A stretch of 64,000 nt of DNA from Coxiellaceae bacterium (GCA_029212885.1 JARGPC010000002.1:352474-416473); one strand, 5' to 3'; shown: positions 34,266 to 44,421, numbered from the stretch's first letter. A program made the numbers and translations. Notes: generated from the sequence alone by a model not told the origin.

Positions 34266-37200
34266 ATGAGAAAAATTTTAAAGCATATGGTCTCTGACGA
34301 AATGGCAGGGTATTTTTGGAATGGCATTTGTAGTAGTGGTGCAGATTTAGAACTTCTACATGTTGGTGATTTCTTGCAGCTATTTAGTGGAAGTAGGGCT
34401 GGTGATATTCCGAAAATTTTAGCAGCGTATATAGAAAAATATCCAAAAGACTATGATGAAATAGTATTAATTAACTTAAAAAATAAGTTTCGTGATTGGA
34501 TTGTTGAGGAGGCTAGATTCCTTAACTGGGGTGGTAGTGGCGAAGATATTGTTATTGATCACGATTTTTATGAGGCATTTTTATTTGAATTGAACCCAAC
34601 AAAACGTGCGCTTTTTTCTGGGCGCCCAATAGATGCTATTGAGTGGCAGCAATTATTTAATGTGATGCCAAATGTTGCAAAATATTATATGTTTGAAGCA
34701 ATAACGGATTGTGACGATGCAGACTTTGCGCTAATTTCATCATTGCCATTTTTTGACCCTTATGCATATTTGCGTGGATCTAATGATTATTTCTCCAAAA
34801 TAGGTAGCAGTGAGTATTTATCTGATGCGCAAAAAAGCCACCGAATAGAGACGATAAAACGGTTGCAGCAAGCCAGCTGTGAACGGATTGACCGGTCTTA
34901 TATGACTATGCATTTGCCGCGGCTACCATTTGGTCATGTTGATCTGGCTGGTTTTTCTACAGCAATAGCAAGTGATGACCCTGTTATGGTACCGGAAGAT
35001 TATACTGTTGAAGATTGTAATCCTGAAACCATCGCTAAATTTTTTACATTAACGGCATGGTTAGAATCGCAAGGTTTTGCAGCCATTGCTGGAAAGCTGC
35101 GTGGTAATGAGTCAATTCGTAGTGCGCTTGTTTTTCAGCAAATTGTTCCGCGTCTGGAGGTGTTTTGTGCAAATATCTGGTCTGCACTACAAAAGCCAGA
35201 ATTTGTAGAGACGATATACTATGACGCAGGCATGGAATTGAAAGCTTTAAAGTGCCGTGAAAATTTTACTAATACTGACATTATCAATCAGATTGGTAAT
35301 TGTGCTGAAGGTGTTGAGGAGGGCTTTATTACCTTAGAACGGTTTTTAGATTTTCCATTCCATCAAAAATTATTTAATGATGCAAAGAGAGCCGTTTTGT
35401 ATCGTTTTCATCAGCAACACGGTACACCACCAGGTCTTGAGGTGCATGTTGACGATGCAGCGTTTGCGCGTGGTTTGGGTTTATATATACCAGATGCTTA
35501 TAAGACTGACCCTTACCGCTTACCAGTTTCTTCCGCACATATGCGATCATTGAGTCAGCAATTTATACCCAAGTTCACATCCACCATGAAATCACTGCAA
35601 GCGAATGTTGAGCATTGGTTAGCAATGGTAAGTGAGCAAGCCATAGAGCAAAATTATAAATCGCTTGAGATGCTTATCTCAGCAGTCGGTGCGTTGGCAG
35701 AAATTGATATTCACATGTCACCTGCTCAGCTATTAAGTGATTTAACTATTCTAAATGAATCAGAGTCTAATGAGTGGTGTGAAGCCATAATTATGGGCGC
35801 GGTTATTCCAGGAAATGAGAATAATATTGATGTGGTTCCTGAGTTATATCATAAATTAGTGGCTTTCGTTAATAAAAAATTTATATCACAAGTTGCTGAG
35901 GAAGAAGTTCTTTTTAATTTTGGTGTTGGTGGTTATTTTTCGGCCGGGCTGATTAAAATATTAACTGAGGACGAAGATTTAACTGAAGATCAGCAGTTTA
36001 TTTTGGATGCTTTTTTATCGGCACCTGATGGTTTATTTATAATTAATGAAACGGTGGAATACCTACATTCTGAGAGCACTCCAATCATTCCACATAGGCT
36101 ATTACTGCGCGCTAGTAATGGCGAGAGTATATTTACCGCGTATGCGAAAGATCCTTATTTGTCACAAATATTTATTGGCGCTCATGTACTTAATCGTGGT
36201 GATGGTTATGAGATGCGTACTCATAATGACGTTAGTGATTTATGTGATTCTCTTATGGCTTCTTCAGGTGAAGCTGAAAGAATCTATAACCAGCAACATG
36301 AAAGCTTAATATCAGCACAAGGCGCGGTGGAATATTGGTTGGGTTACTTGGCTCAAGGTTATGCGGGAGGAGAGGGTGAGGAGCTTCTAGCGGGAATACT
36401 AACGTACTTGAATGATAGAGAAATTCCTTGCTATACATATGATCGTTTTTCTGAATTATTGAAAGAATTTATGTGTCAAGGGCGCTATGCTAAGACGTTG
36501 GTAATTGATTTCCTTGAGCCAAGATTACAGGCTCAATTGACTGCAGGTGACTACGTGGCTTATCTGGCAATGGCCGTGTTATTGCCTGAACAAACTCTAG
36601 ACCAAGTTACGCTGGATGCAATTCTAACTGATGGACGTGTGTTTGAATCAGTAGAATCATTGTTGAATTTTGCAGAAATGATTGAACGATCTGATTTTGC
36701 TATTGCTATTCAGGCAGCAGAGCAAGCGAAATTATGGCAGGGCATGTTTGATCGTGATGCTGCGCCATCGCAATACGCAATTGTTTCAGAGTTAATGCAA
36801 GTGCAGGATGCTCGAGTTGAATTATATCCGATAGTAAGTTTGATTAATAATACATTGCATTCAGCAAGAACTCAAAGCGAAATTTTTGGGGATGTCTATC
36901 GAATCACTCAACAGTTAAAGCTTGTCTTAAATGAAGAGCAATGCGTGAGTTTGTATAGGTACTTTATTGGTTATATAGCGCCGGATCATACGATATATGT
37001 TGGCATTTTATTGGCTGATTTGGTGTGTCAAGACAGCAGCAGCTTGAAAATATTAATTGGTGATTTAATATCACAACCCCTAATGGAGTATAAAATACTT
37101 GATGCGATGGATTTGTCAAACACCATATACGCACTTGCTAAAATTCTTGGTGATGAGTCAAGGGGTGCTATCAAGCACTGTGTAACACATAAGAATGCAA

Positions 37201-38081
37201 AGATCGTAGTCCAAGATGAAAAGCAATTGTTATATGTAATGAATGCAGTTGCTTCTGCTTTACCTGCTTATGCGCCTGAAAATATTAAATTGCTTGTAAA
37301 AAATGCTGATCCTTATCATTTTGTAACTATGGCGCAACTGGTTCGTTTAGTCTTAAGTATCGATCAGTCTGCTGGGGTGAGTATTGCTGCCATACTTGAA
37401 AGTTTGTTTACGAATGCCAATAGAATATATGATTTTGATATATTATTTGAGGTGCTTGTAGATGTATGTGGTGAGCTACAAACCGCTTCAGAGCCTGTTC
37501 TTCAAGTATTGCTCAATCCAAGAAAGTTAAGTTCAAAGATCAAAAATGAACTGCAGTTAATGCGAGTGGTTGAAGTTGTCTTTAGTGCTTTGAAAAGCGA
37601 GTCACATCATATTATCAATAATTTAATGTTAGATGATTGTATTTTTGATTGTAATTTCGTCGGTCCGGTTGGCGGGTTTAAAAGTTTGTTGAAAATGATC
37701 CCGCGTCTACACAGAATTATGGGTACTGAAGCAAAAGATACTCTAGTAGCGTTGGTTGAAAAGGCGGTTGAAAAACGCGTTATTGGAAGTGTGGTTCGTT
37801 TAACAGAAGTATGTGCAACTCTTCCGATAGAGGTGTCATCAAGAATTGATCTTAATCAAATGACTCGTAACTTAAGCCCTTCGCCGAGTGCCACCTCTAG
37901 TGCTTCTGACGGTTGTGCCAGAATAGCGCCTATTGATTCGCCATCTGCGGTACTTGCTCGCTTTTTTGCAGAACGTCGAACACCGGTTAATTATGTGTTG
38001 ATTGTTGGAGATACCCCGGAAATGGGTGATGGTGAGGAGAAACCTGGTGCTGATAAAGGTTCAGGACCAGGGCCAAACTAG
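34266..38081 (+). CDS. Giant helical protein, paralogue B; candidate effector
   Basis: A 1271-residue paralogue of the preceding gene, 87 bp downstream in the same direction. The first 430 residues are closely similar and keep NCAEGVEEGF and PFHQKLFND; the second half is more diverged but shows the same repeats (KILGDESRGAI, SALKSESHHII). The C-terminus is short, Pro/Gly/Glu-rich (GDGEEKPGADKGSG). AAAAGG precedes the ATG. The stop codon overlaps the convergent aroA stop by 3-4 bp. No signal peptide. Function unknown; host-directed activity is inferred from size, duplication and context. Confidence 0.72.
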   Translation: MRKILKHMVSDEMAGYFWNGICSSGADLELLHVGDFLQLFSGSRAGDIPKILAAYIEKYPKDYDEIVLINLKNKFRDWIVEEARFLNWGGSGEDIVIDHDFYEAFLFELNPTKRALFSGRPIDAIEWQQLFNVMPNVAKYYMFEAITDCDDADFALISSLPFFDPYAYLRGSNDYFSKIGSSEYLSDAQKSHRIETIKRLQQASCERIDRSYMTMHLPRLPFGHVDLAGFSTAIASDDPVMVPEDYTVEDCNPETIAKFFTLTAWLESQGFAAIAGKLRGNESIRSALVFQQIVPRLEVFCANIWSALQKPEFVETIYYDAGMELKALKCRENFTNTDIINQIGNCAEGVEEGFITLERFLDFPFHQKLFNDAKRAVLYRFHQQHGTPPGLEVHVDDAAFARGLGLYIPDAYKTDPYRLPVSSAHMRSLSQQFIPKFTSTMKSLQANVEHWLAMVSEQAIEQNYKSLEMLISAVGALAEIDIHMSPAQLLSDLTILNESESNEWCEAIIMGAVIPGNENNIDVVPELYHKLVAFVNKKFISQVAEEEVLFNFGVGGYFSAGLIKILTEDEDLTEDQQFILDAFLSAPDGLFIINETVEYLHSESTPIIPHRLLLRASNGESIFTAYAKDPYLSQIFIGAHVLNRGDGYEMRTHNDVSDLCDSLMASSGEAERIYNQQHESLISAQGAVEYWLGYLAQGYAGGEGEELLAGILTYLNDREIPCYTYDRFSELLKEFMCQGRYAKTLVIDFLEPRLQAQLTAGDYVAYLAMAVLLPEQTLDQVTLDAILTDGRVFESVESLLNFAEMIERSDFAIAIQAAEQAKLWQGMFDRDAAPSQYAIVSELMQVQDARVELYPIVSLINNTLHSARTQSEIFGDVYRITQQLKLVLNEEQCVSLYRYFIGYIAPDHTIYVGILLADLVCQDSSSLKILIGDLISQPLMEYKILDAMDLSNTIYALAKILGDESRGAIKHCVTHKNAKIVVQDEKQLLYVMNAVASALPAYAPENIKLLVKNADPYHFVTMAQLVRLVLSIDQSAGVSIAAILESLFTNANRIYDFDILFEVLVDVCGELQTASEPVLQVLLNPRKLSSKIKNELQLMRVVEVVFSALKSESHHIINNLMLDDCIFDCNFVGPVGGFKSLLKMIPRLHRIMGTEAKDTLVALVEKAVEKRVIGSVVRLTEVCATLPIEVSSRIDLNQMTRNLSPSPSATSSASDGCARIAPIDSPSAVLARFFAERRTPVNYVLIVGDTPEMGDGEEKPGADKGSGPGPN

Positions 38082-39364
38082 ATGTCGGGATTGATCGCTT
38101 GCATATCGCGCATGAAGTTAGGGTAGCTTTTTGCGATGCATTCGATTTGTTTGATTTCGCTCGAGCCTGAAGTGGTTACGCTACCAGCGATACAGAGTGC
38201 CATGGCAATGCGGTGATCGTTATAGCTATCTACCATGGCTGCCTGCAATAAATTGGGTTCAATCACTAAGCCATCGGTAGTAATGGTTATATCGATGCCC
38301 ATTGCATTTAGGCCTTCAGCTATAGCTTTTAAGCGGTTGCTTTCTTTGTGTTGTGTGTTACCAGCGCCGGTAATAGTAACAGTGTCTTTTGCAAAGCAAG
38401 CCAGCACAGCTAAAATTGCAATGGCATCATTAAAGTCGGCGATATCATAACTGCCGTCTCGAATCTCGCCATCGCCAGCATAGTGTATTTGATCTTGCTG
38501 TATATCTAATGGGATACCCATTGATTGCAATAGATAAAAAAGCTGTTTATCACCCTGAGGGTCGTTAAAATTCAAACCAGTGAGTGTGATGGCTTGTCGT
38601 TGTATGATGGCGGAGACTAGGGGAAATGCAGCGCTAGAAAAATCACCCGGTATGGTGGTCTCAAACGCTTTGATTTCTTGCTTACCTGGTATTTGATAAC
38701 AGCCTTCCCGCGGTTGTTGGTAATCTAGATTGAGTTTATCTAACCAATGCAGGGTAAGGTTAACCCAGCTGGGTTCGATTAACGGTTCGGCATTAATTGT
38801 GGTTGTGCCATCAAGTTGTGTGGCCAATAGTATCATCGCCGACACAGGCTGCGCGAACTGTCCACTGATGTTGATATCACCTGCATGGCAAGGACCGTTA
38901 ATGTTGAGCGGTGCTAAGCCATTGTTGTGATGGCTATTGGCTTTGCCACCCAGTTGATTAATGCCATCAATAACGGCTTGCATCGGGCGGCGTTGTCTAA
39001 TCGATTCGTCGCCATCGAAGGTTACAGGCTCATCACATAAGGCAGCCATAGCACTGCAAAAGCGTAATACTTGGCCAGAGTTGCCGCAGTTAATTGCTTG
39101 CTGCGGAGTTTTCGGTTGGCTATTTACTCCGGTGATCTGTAATGTTTTATTAGTAACAGATACAAAACAGCCAAAAGATTTACAGGCGTTGATCATGGCG
39201 TCAGTGTCTGGTGATTGCAGTGGGTTATGAATAGTGCTCGTACCATTTGCCATAGCGGCGAACCAAATCGCACGCATGGTATGTGACTTGGAGGCAGGTA
39301 CTGTTAAGTTAACCGCTTCAGATTTGCCGCTTGGCGCGGAGGACCGTATAATAACATTTTGCAT
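38078..39364 (-). CDS. aroA: 3-phosphoshikimate 1-carboxyvinyltransferase (EPSP synthase)
   Basis: A 428-residue EPSP synthase. It joins shikimate-3-phosphate and phosphoenolpyruvate in the chorismate pathway. The N-terminal PASKSHTMRA, the NCGNSGQVLRF segment, and the DGDESIRQRRP segment match the family; DYNDHRIAMAL near the C-terminus holds catalytic residues. I chose the ATG at 39364; an upstream TTG at 39379 would add five residues. The S-x-x-R-A site reads SHTMRA rather than SKSxTxRA. It stands alone, convergent with paralogue B. Confidence 0.85.
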   Translation of the reverse strand: MQNVIIRSSAPSGKSEAVNLTVPASKSHTMRAIWFAAMANGTSTIHNPLQSPDTDAMINACKSFGCFVSVTNKTLQITGVNSQPKTPQQAINCGNSGQVLRFCSAMAALCDEPVTFDGDESIRQRRPMQAVIDGINQLGGKANSHHNNGLAPLNINGPCHAGDINISGQFAQPVSAMILLATQLDGTTTINAEPLIEPSWVNLTLHWLDKLNLDYQQPREGCYQIPGKQEIKAFETTIPGDFSSAAFPLVSAIIQRQAITLTGLNFNDPQGDKQLFYLLQSMGIPLDIQQDQIHYAGDGEIRDGSYDIADFNDAIAILAVLACFAKDTVTITGAGNTQHKESNRLKAIAEGLNAMGIDITITTDGLVIEPNLLQAAMVDSYNDHRIAMALCIAGSVTTSGSSEIKQIECIAKSYPNFMRDMQAINPDI

Positions 39365-39433
39365 AGCGGGATTATCCAATGTCAGATGATAAGTTGCAAC
39401 CTCAAACTGTGATTAAGCGTAGCGGGAGTAGTC

Positions 39434-39610
39434 ATGACACCACGCAAGCCAATTAAACCTAAAGCGTTGCGCAAAGAAATTACGCTAGCGATTATCGTTA
39501 AAATGATTTTGATCTTTTTGATTTGGTATTTCTGTTTTTCCAATCCCGTGAGTAAACATCTTACAGACGCAAAAACAGTGGCGCATATTAGCGCGATATC
39601 AACAGTTTGA
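39434..39610 (+). CDS. cydP: CydP-like small membrane protein
   Basis: A 58-residue peptide preceded by GGGAG. It begins with a basic stretch (MTPRKPIKPKALRKEI), then one membrane helix (TLAIIVKMILIFLIWYFCF) and the segment SNPVSKHLTDAKTVAHI. This pattern fits the cytochrome oxidase small subunit CydP as I remember it from other gammaproteobacteria. No cyd or cbb3 genes are in the window. Identified by pattern only. Confidence 0.6.
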   Translation: MTPRKPIKPKALRKEITLAIIVKMILIFLIWYFCFSNPVSKHLTDAKTVAHISAISTV

Positions 39611-39790
39611 TTTCAGTGACGAAGCGACCAAAAGCCTCACTCAATCAATAATGTACATAACTGCAGGGCGCGTGGTCACTCTATTGGCCTTAAAATGAGA
39701 TTAATACGCCCGCCTATTTGGTTAATTATTGAACTGGTATTGTCTTCGTGTTATTACACCTCTTAACCTAAAAATTTACACAAATTTTGA

Positions 39791-41314
39791 ATGCAGAGAG
39801 TGATGAAGCAGATATTTGAGTCTACGTATGAAGCAGCCATGTTTTTTTTAAGCCAATTGGACCGGCTTGCTAAAAAGTATGAGCGTATTGAAGATCTAAA
39901 GGTGGCTTTTACCCATTTTAAATGGGAAGTGATTAATCATGTGGAAAACCACCAGGGTGATATGAAGGTTTTTGCAGCCATGCTGAAGGATTTTATTGTA
40001 ACGCATGCTGTAGAGGGTAGTCTGTTATCTTTACAAGACGGTCATTTTTTGCGAGACATGCAGTGTGAGCTTGAGCGATTCAAGGATATGCGTGACTTAC
40101 AGGCGCGTTGGCGCGCGCCATTGCATCGACGTATTGAAAGTGGCTTGCCGTGCCAATTGCTGACTCAGCCCACGCCAGCTATGAAGGCAGCAGTGCAGCA
40201 GGTATCTGATCACATTATCATTTTGTTACAAAATGCTAAAACTAAAAGGCCACTACCGCCTGTGGTAAAAAAATTTGTTAAAGAATGCATGCCAGGATCA
40301 CCTGACGCATTCGCTGGATCGTTGGCTTACAAAGATTCCTGGGATATCGATAACATTATTGATGCGCTTAAAGCTGATTCAGGCACCAGCTTTATTACCA
40401 TTCTGTACCTGCAGTTTAATTTTAGTCTTATACTGATGCGATCATTGCCACTAGCACCATTAGCAGACAAGCCGCTTCCCGCTGAATTAATTCACTTGCT
40501 TGAAAGTCATGGCTGTGTGCTTGAGGATTATCTTGCTGGCTGGAATGCTGGGCATCGTTCGGCTTTAACGCTGCTGCCTGATAGCTTGTTTATTAAGCAC
40601 AAGCTATATTCTGGTCGAATGGATGAGTGTGGCGCAACGGCAAAGGGACGCGGTTATAAGGCGTCAGGCACCACTCGTCAATTAGGTGTTTTGTGTCAAG
40701 AAGATAAAAATAGCCCGTTCGCAGTTGGGTTGCCAACGTATCCGGTTAGTTGGCGCCCTGATTCTATACGTCAACTGCCGAATTGGAAGAGCAGTGTGGT
40801 TATCGATAGTTTACATCGTAATGATTTATATGTGTCTGGTACTTCAGGTATGTGTTCATTATTTTTAGCGATGATGTTAATGGTGGGGCGATTAAGTCGA
40901 GAGCAGCAAATGTCTTACATAGCAGCCACTGTGGCTTATGTTGTTGGCACAGGTCAACACAGTCAGGATGAAGTGCTGCGATTGGTGCGGCGTAATCTAC
41001 CGTGTCACTTTGATGATAGTGATCCAGGGCTTGAATATAAGGTTAGTACCCCAAGACTAGGTGAGACAACGAGTCCAGCCATGTTGACAACCTTTTGGCG
41101 ACATTTAGCCAGTTTCGATCAGGATTTTGATCGCCTGCATGAAGTCACTTGGACGCAGTTAATTGCGTTGTATTGTCAGCATTGGCAACGCTCTGCGTTG
41201 TTAAAGCGCTTTAGCTCAGCCGGTAGTGTTTTTCATGGTGTGCGTGCTACAGCTTCAGTAATGCCAGGTCCAGCGACAGCGAAGGCTAGATGTTTATTTC
41301 CTCGGCATAAGTAG
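39791..41314 (+). CDS. Hypothetical protein with SGTSG / VGxGxHS motifs; candidate effector
   Basis: A 507-residue soluble protein, no signal peptide. The N-terminal 250 residues are helical. A C-terminal region has YVSGTSGMCSLFLAMM followed about 30 residues later by AYVVGTGQHSQDEVL. I recall this pairing (S-G-T-S/T near a G-x-G-x-HS-x-x-E-V) in a family of uncharacterised Legionella and Coxiella proteins, which supports the taxonomic guess. The tail is basic (KARCLFPRHK). Start could instead be the ATG at 39803. It is convergent with the lipase gene, 7 bp apart. Function unknown. Confidence 0.65.
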   Translation: MQRVMKQIFESTYEAAMFFLSQLDRLAKKYERIEDLKVAFTHFKWEVINHVENHQGDMKVFAAMLKDFIVTHAVEGSLLSLQDGHFLRDMQCELERFKDMRDLQARWRAPLHRRIESGLPCQLLTQPTPAMKAAVQQVSDHIIILLQNAKTKRPLPPVVKKFVKECMPGSPDAFAGSLAYKDSWDIDNIIDALKADSGTSFITILYLQFNFSLILMRSLPLAPLADKPLPAELIHLLESHGCVLEDYLAGWNAGHRSALTLLPDSLFIKHKLYSGRMDECGATAKGRGYKASGTTRQLGVLCQEDKNSPFAVGLPTYPVSWRPDSIRQLPNWKSSVVIDSLHRNDLYVSGTSGMCSLFLAMMLMVGRLSREQQMSYIAATVAYVVGTGQHSQDEVLRLVRRNLPCHFDDSDPGLEYKVSTPRLGETTSPAMLTTFWRHLASFDQDFDRLHEVTWTQLIALYCQHWQRSALLKRFSSAGSVFHGVRATASVMPGPATAKARCLFPRHK

Positions 41315-41321
41315 TAGTCCA

Positions 41322-42260
41322 TTACTTTGAAGCTTTAATCTGCTTATAGACTAATCGCGCCATGGCTTTGTGTGTTGTAGTAGTGGGGTGAATACGATCA
41401 TAGAAGAAGTAATTCTGTGGATCTTTACACGCCGGGCCTTGTGGGTCAATATAGTTACCATGATTGACATAACAGGCGTTATTGGTAACTTTGGTTTTTT
41501 TTAACTGTTGCTGGTCAAATTTATAAGCATTAAATATTTTAACTTCATGCAAGTCGTCGAACTTTTTCACAAGCGCTTTATTATAAGCAATAATAACCTT
41601 GTTAATATTGGCTAGTATTTGTTGCTGCGATAATTTTGAGTTTTTCTCTGCTAAATGCTGTGCGGCAGTTTTGGCTATGGGAGCCGCCGTGAGGTCGCGC
41701 ATATTCACCACTAAGAAATGCTTAGCGTCGAGTTGCTGTAAGGTGTTTATCAAATTAGCTTGCGCGGCGAGTGTGCGACGAATAAATTTTTGTTGGTTAA
41801 TATCGGCTAGGTTTTTTAAGTTAAATAAATCATTAGCACCAATAAATAGGATATATAATGTATCGTGTACACGATGTTTGGTTTGCGCTAAATAAGCATC
41901 CAACTGTTGGTGAATATCAGGCACGGTAAAGCTAAATTTCTGTTTTTTATTGTGTGTCTGAAATACAAGCGAGCCATTGGCCTGCGCTTGACCATAGGCA
42001 TAGTCGATAAATTGTTTAGGATCATTAGGATTTAGGCCAAAGTCTTTGGCTAAATATTCACTCCAGACCGGGCCATTACTAAAGCGCCCTTGCCAATAAC
42101 GTTTGTCAGTCGGGTAGGTATTTTGTGACACACGAAAGGTGTTGCCATTGTCTGAATAGCTATCGCCGAATACCACGATGCGTTTGGGTGTAAAAGCTAA
42201 GCCGGCTTGTGCAGATAGTATTATAACGCTGCTGATGATTAATAAAAGAACTTTCTTCAT
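41322..42260 (-). CDS. Secreted SGNH/GDSL lipase (PlaA-like)
   Basis: A 312-residue exported hydrolase with signal peptide (KKVLLLIISSVIILSAQA). Block I is FGDSYSDNGN with the nucleophilic Ser; block III is IGANDLF; block V is DRIHPTTTTH with Asp and His of the triad. Two extra cysteines (NACYVNHG, GPACKDP) may form a disulfide. The layout matches lysophospholipase A / thermolabile haemolysin-type GDSL enzymes such as Legionella PlaA, which release fatty acids from phospholipids. It lies 2 bp downstream of the phosphodiesterase gene on the minus strand, so both form one unit. Confidence 0.83.
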   Translation of the reverse strand: MKKVLLLIISSVIILSAQAGLAFTPKRIVVFGDSYSDNGNTFRVSQNTYPTDKRYWQGRFSNGPVWSEYLAKDFGLNPNDPKQFIDYAYGQAQANGSLVFQTHNKKQKFSFTVPDIHQQLDAYLAQTKHRVHDTLYILFIGANDLFNLKNLADINQQKFIRRTLAAQANLINTLQQLDAKHFLVVNMRDLTAAPIAKTAAQHLAEKNSKLSQQQILANINKVIIAYNKALVKKFDDLHEVKIFNAYKFDQQQLKKTKVTNNACYVNHGNYIDPQGPACKDPQNYFFYDRIHPTTTTHKAMARLVYKQIKASK

Positions 42261-42262
42261 GG

Positions 42263-44299
42263 TTAATATCGCCTTTCCTTGGCTGAATCAAAATACATTG
42301 TCGTTTTTTTGCCATGTTTTAGCAAGCTTAAATTCAGTTGTTCAGTAAATGTTGATTTTCCTTTGTCTATGTCTTTGCCATCGGGGTTGGTGGTTTTTTT
42401 AAAGTCGATATGCTTTGCAACAGTTTGCGGTTTGATGGTCTTATAGTGTAGTTGATAGCTACTTAATGGTGCGCCTTGTTTCAGTGCTTCTGATAAGACT
42501 CTGCCATTAGTATTCACCAAACTCATACCAAACAAGTGGGCAATAGTGTTGGGTACATCAACGTTGGCGCTCGGTAGCGGATCGATAAAGTGCTTTTTAA
42601 AATCGGGACCGTATGCAATTAACGTGTTGTGCACGTCAGTATGACTAAAGCTACCATGCATGCCGCGATTAATGCCGCTGGAATTAAATTCGGTGCCGGT
42701 AAAACCTTTAACATAGGCACTGTTATCATAGTGACTGCTGGCGATAATGTCAGGATTTTTGTGGTCGTCATTGAGTAAACCGACAGTGGTTAGCTCTATG
42801 GTGCCAGGTACATCGCCATGTTTAATATGCACGAATATGGGTCCAAACTCTTCACGAGATTGAATGAAACGCACCAGTTTTTTAATTAACGCTGGATTAT
42901 GTGATGGCACATAAAAGTAAGTAGAGCCACCATTTGATGCAACAATCACGGCGTTTTTAGGCAGTGGGGTGGGTATGCGCAGGTTGCCAGTGGTGTAACG
43001 CTGCCCCTTGAGTTTATGCGTGCGATCAGCGTAAGTGTCTTTGAGCTGAATGTTGTGATGGCACACTGAACCATCTTTATCTATTTTTGTCGGATAAACA
43101 GCACTGCCATCAGCTTTAATGCCTGTTAAGACAGGGCTGTATTGGCAACCAGAGCCATCAAACGCTTTAAAGCCTGCACGATGTAAAAGATCAGCTGGGC
43201 GAAAGCTGCCAGAAACAGAATAGCCATGCTGATCAATGTGTGTTACTTCGCCCTGTTTAATTGCACGTAATGGATAGGTGGCTTGTGGGCCAGAAACATT
43301 ACTGTGTGCATGGTCAGAGGCAACGATTAAATCGGTATTCTTCCAGCTGCCGTTTTTCTTTAAGCGGCGAATTAATTTTCCTAGTAAGCGATCTTGCGAG
43401 TGGATGGATGTGTAGTAACTGCGACTCCCCACACCATAAGCGTGTTCTGTAGTGTCTGGGTTACGTAACCAGACCACACTCATGTGAGGGTTTGAGTAGG
43501 GAATGATCTGCTGCAAATAAGTTTTCATTAAAAAACGATTAGCGCGATCGAATGGTGATTTTGACGTGGCGGCCGGGTCGGTGGTAACGTCATCCTTCAA
43601 GTCTACGAATCGGCCAAAGCCGGTGGGGTTGCCGTTGTTTTTTTTGAGGGTCAAGACATCCTTTTTAAATGCAAATGGTGCATGCAGTGGTAGGGGGTAA
43701 TTTTTTTGTTGTAACCAATGCGCAAAAGTTAATGGGTAGACATGTTGTTCGTCGAATACAATGCCTTGCTTACCGGCTTGTTGTTGATAATCTTGTAAAT
43801 CAGCTGGGCCGGATTTTCCAACAGTGGCGGTATTGATGCCATTTTTATGTAACGCTTGAAACAGGTGTTTAACTTCGAGTAGGGGGCCTTTAGCCTCTGT
43901 GCTATTAAGATCAGCAAGTATATGGTAGTCCTCAGTAAATACCGGACGCTGAAAATCAACTTTTTTACCGGCATCATTGGTGCCTTTAGCGGTTGGATCC
44001 CAAATCACATTACCGTAAAATCCGGTTTTGCCCGCAAGATCACCGGTAGCAAAGCTGGCGGCATTGATCATTGTTAATGTGGGGTAGCTGGAATGGTTTT
44101 TACTAAAATAGCTGCCTTGTTGTTTTAGACGATATAGGTTGGGCGTGTCTTTGCGGTTGATCGAGTCGGGGCGCAGACCATCCCAGATAAACAGAATCAC
44201 GTTCTTTTTAGCTGCTTTGTTTGTGTTTGCGCTGGCGGCATACAGTGGTGTTAATGTAGTTACCAATAAAGTTAATATAATGTAACGTAATTGATTCAT
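42263..44299 (-). CDS. Secreted alkaline phosphatase superfamily protein (nucleotide pyrophosphatase/phosphodiesterase type)
   Basis: A 678-residue exported protein with signal peptide (NQLRYIILTLLVTTLTPLYA). It has the metal site VILFIWDGLRPDS, the nucleophile region YPTLTMINAASFATG with Thr, and IVASDHAHSNV and GMHGSFSHTDV for further metal ligands. This is the type I phosphodiesterase / nucleotide pyrophosphatase arrangement; possible substrates are nucleotides or phospholipid headgroups. AAGGA precedes the ATG at 44299. The longer frame reaching 44320 runs into the REP element and is rejected. Together with the lipase it suggests a phospholipid- or nucleotide-scavenging pair. Confidence 0.8.
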   Translation of the reverse strand: MNQLRYIILTLLVTTLTPLYAASANTNKAAKKNVILFIWDGLRPDSINRKDTPNLYRLKQQGSYFSKNHSSYPTLTMINAASFATGDLAGKTGFYGNVIWDPTAKGTNDAGKKVDFQRPVFTEDYHILADLNSTEAKGPLLEVKHLFQALHKNGINTATVGKSGPADLQDYQQQAGKQGIVFDEQHVYPLTFAHWLQQKNYPLPLHAPFAFKKDVLTLKKNNGNPTGFGRFVDLKDDVTTDPAATSKSPFDRANRFLMKTYLQQIIPYSNPHMSVVWLRNPDTTEHAYGVGSRSYYTSIHSQDRLLGKLIRRLKKNGSWKNTDLIVASDHAHSNVSGPQATYPLRAIKQGEVTHIDQHGYSVSGSFRPADLLHRAGFKAFDGSGCQYSPVLTGIKADGSAVYPTKIDKDGSVCHHNIQLKDTYADRTHKLKGQRYTTGNLRIPTPLPKNAVIVASNGGSTYFYVPSHNPALIKKLVRFIQSREEFGPIFVHIKHGDVPGTIELTTVGLLNDDHKNPDIIASSHYDNSAYVKGFTGTEFNSSGINRGMHGSFSHTDVHNTLIAYGPDFKKHFIDPLPSANVDVPNTIAHLFGMSLVNTNGRVLSEALKQGAPLSSYQLHYKTIKPQTVAKHIDFKKTTNPDGKDIDKGKSTFTEQLNLSLLKHGKKTTMYFDSAKERRY

Positions 44300-44315
44300 T
44301 TGGTATCCTTGTTTT

Positions 44316-44403
44316 GTCATCCCGGACTAGAGTCTGTCATCCCGGACTAGAGTCTGTCATCCCGGACTAGAGTCTGTCATCCCGGACCCCGATCCGGGAT
44401 CCA
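44316..44403. repeat. Tandem 20-bp units ending in a REP palindrome
   Basis: GTCATCCCGGACTAGAGTCT is repeated exactly three times (44316, 44336, 44356), then a fourth unit begins and continues into the palindrome GTCATCCCGGACCCCGATCC-GGGATCC. The arrangement lies just upstream of the phosphodiesterase start. There are no spacers, so it is not a CRISPR array. Confidence 0.85.
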
Positions 44404-44421
44404 GTCAAATAACCTTACAAC

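Noticed and set aside
44316-44403. CRISPR array
   Set aside because: Repeats are contiguous without spacers and belong to the REP family.
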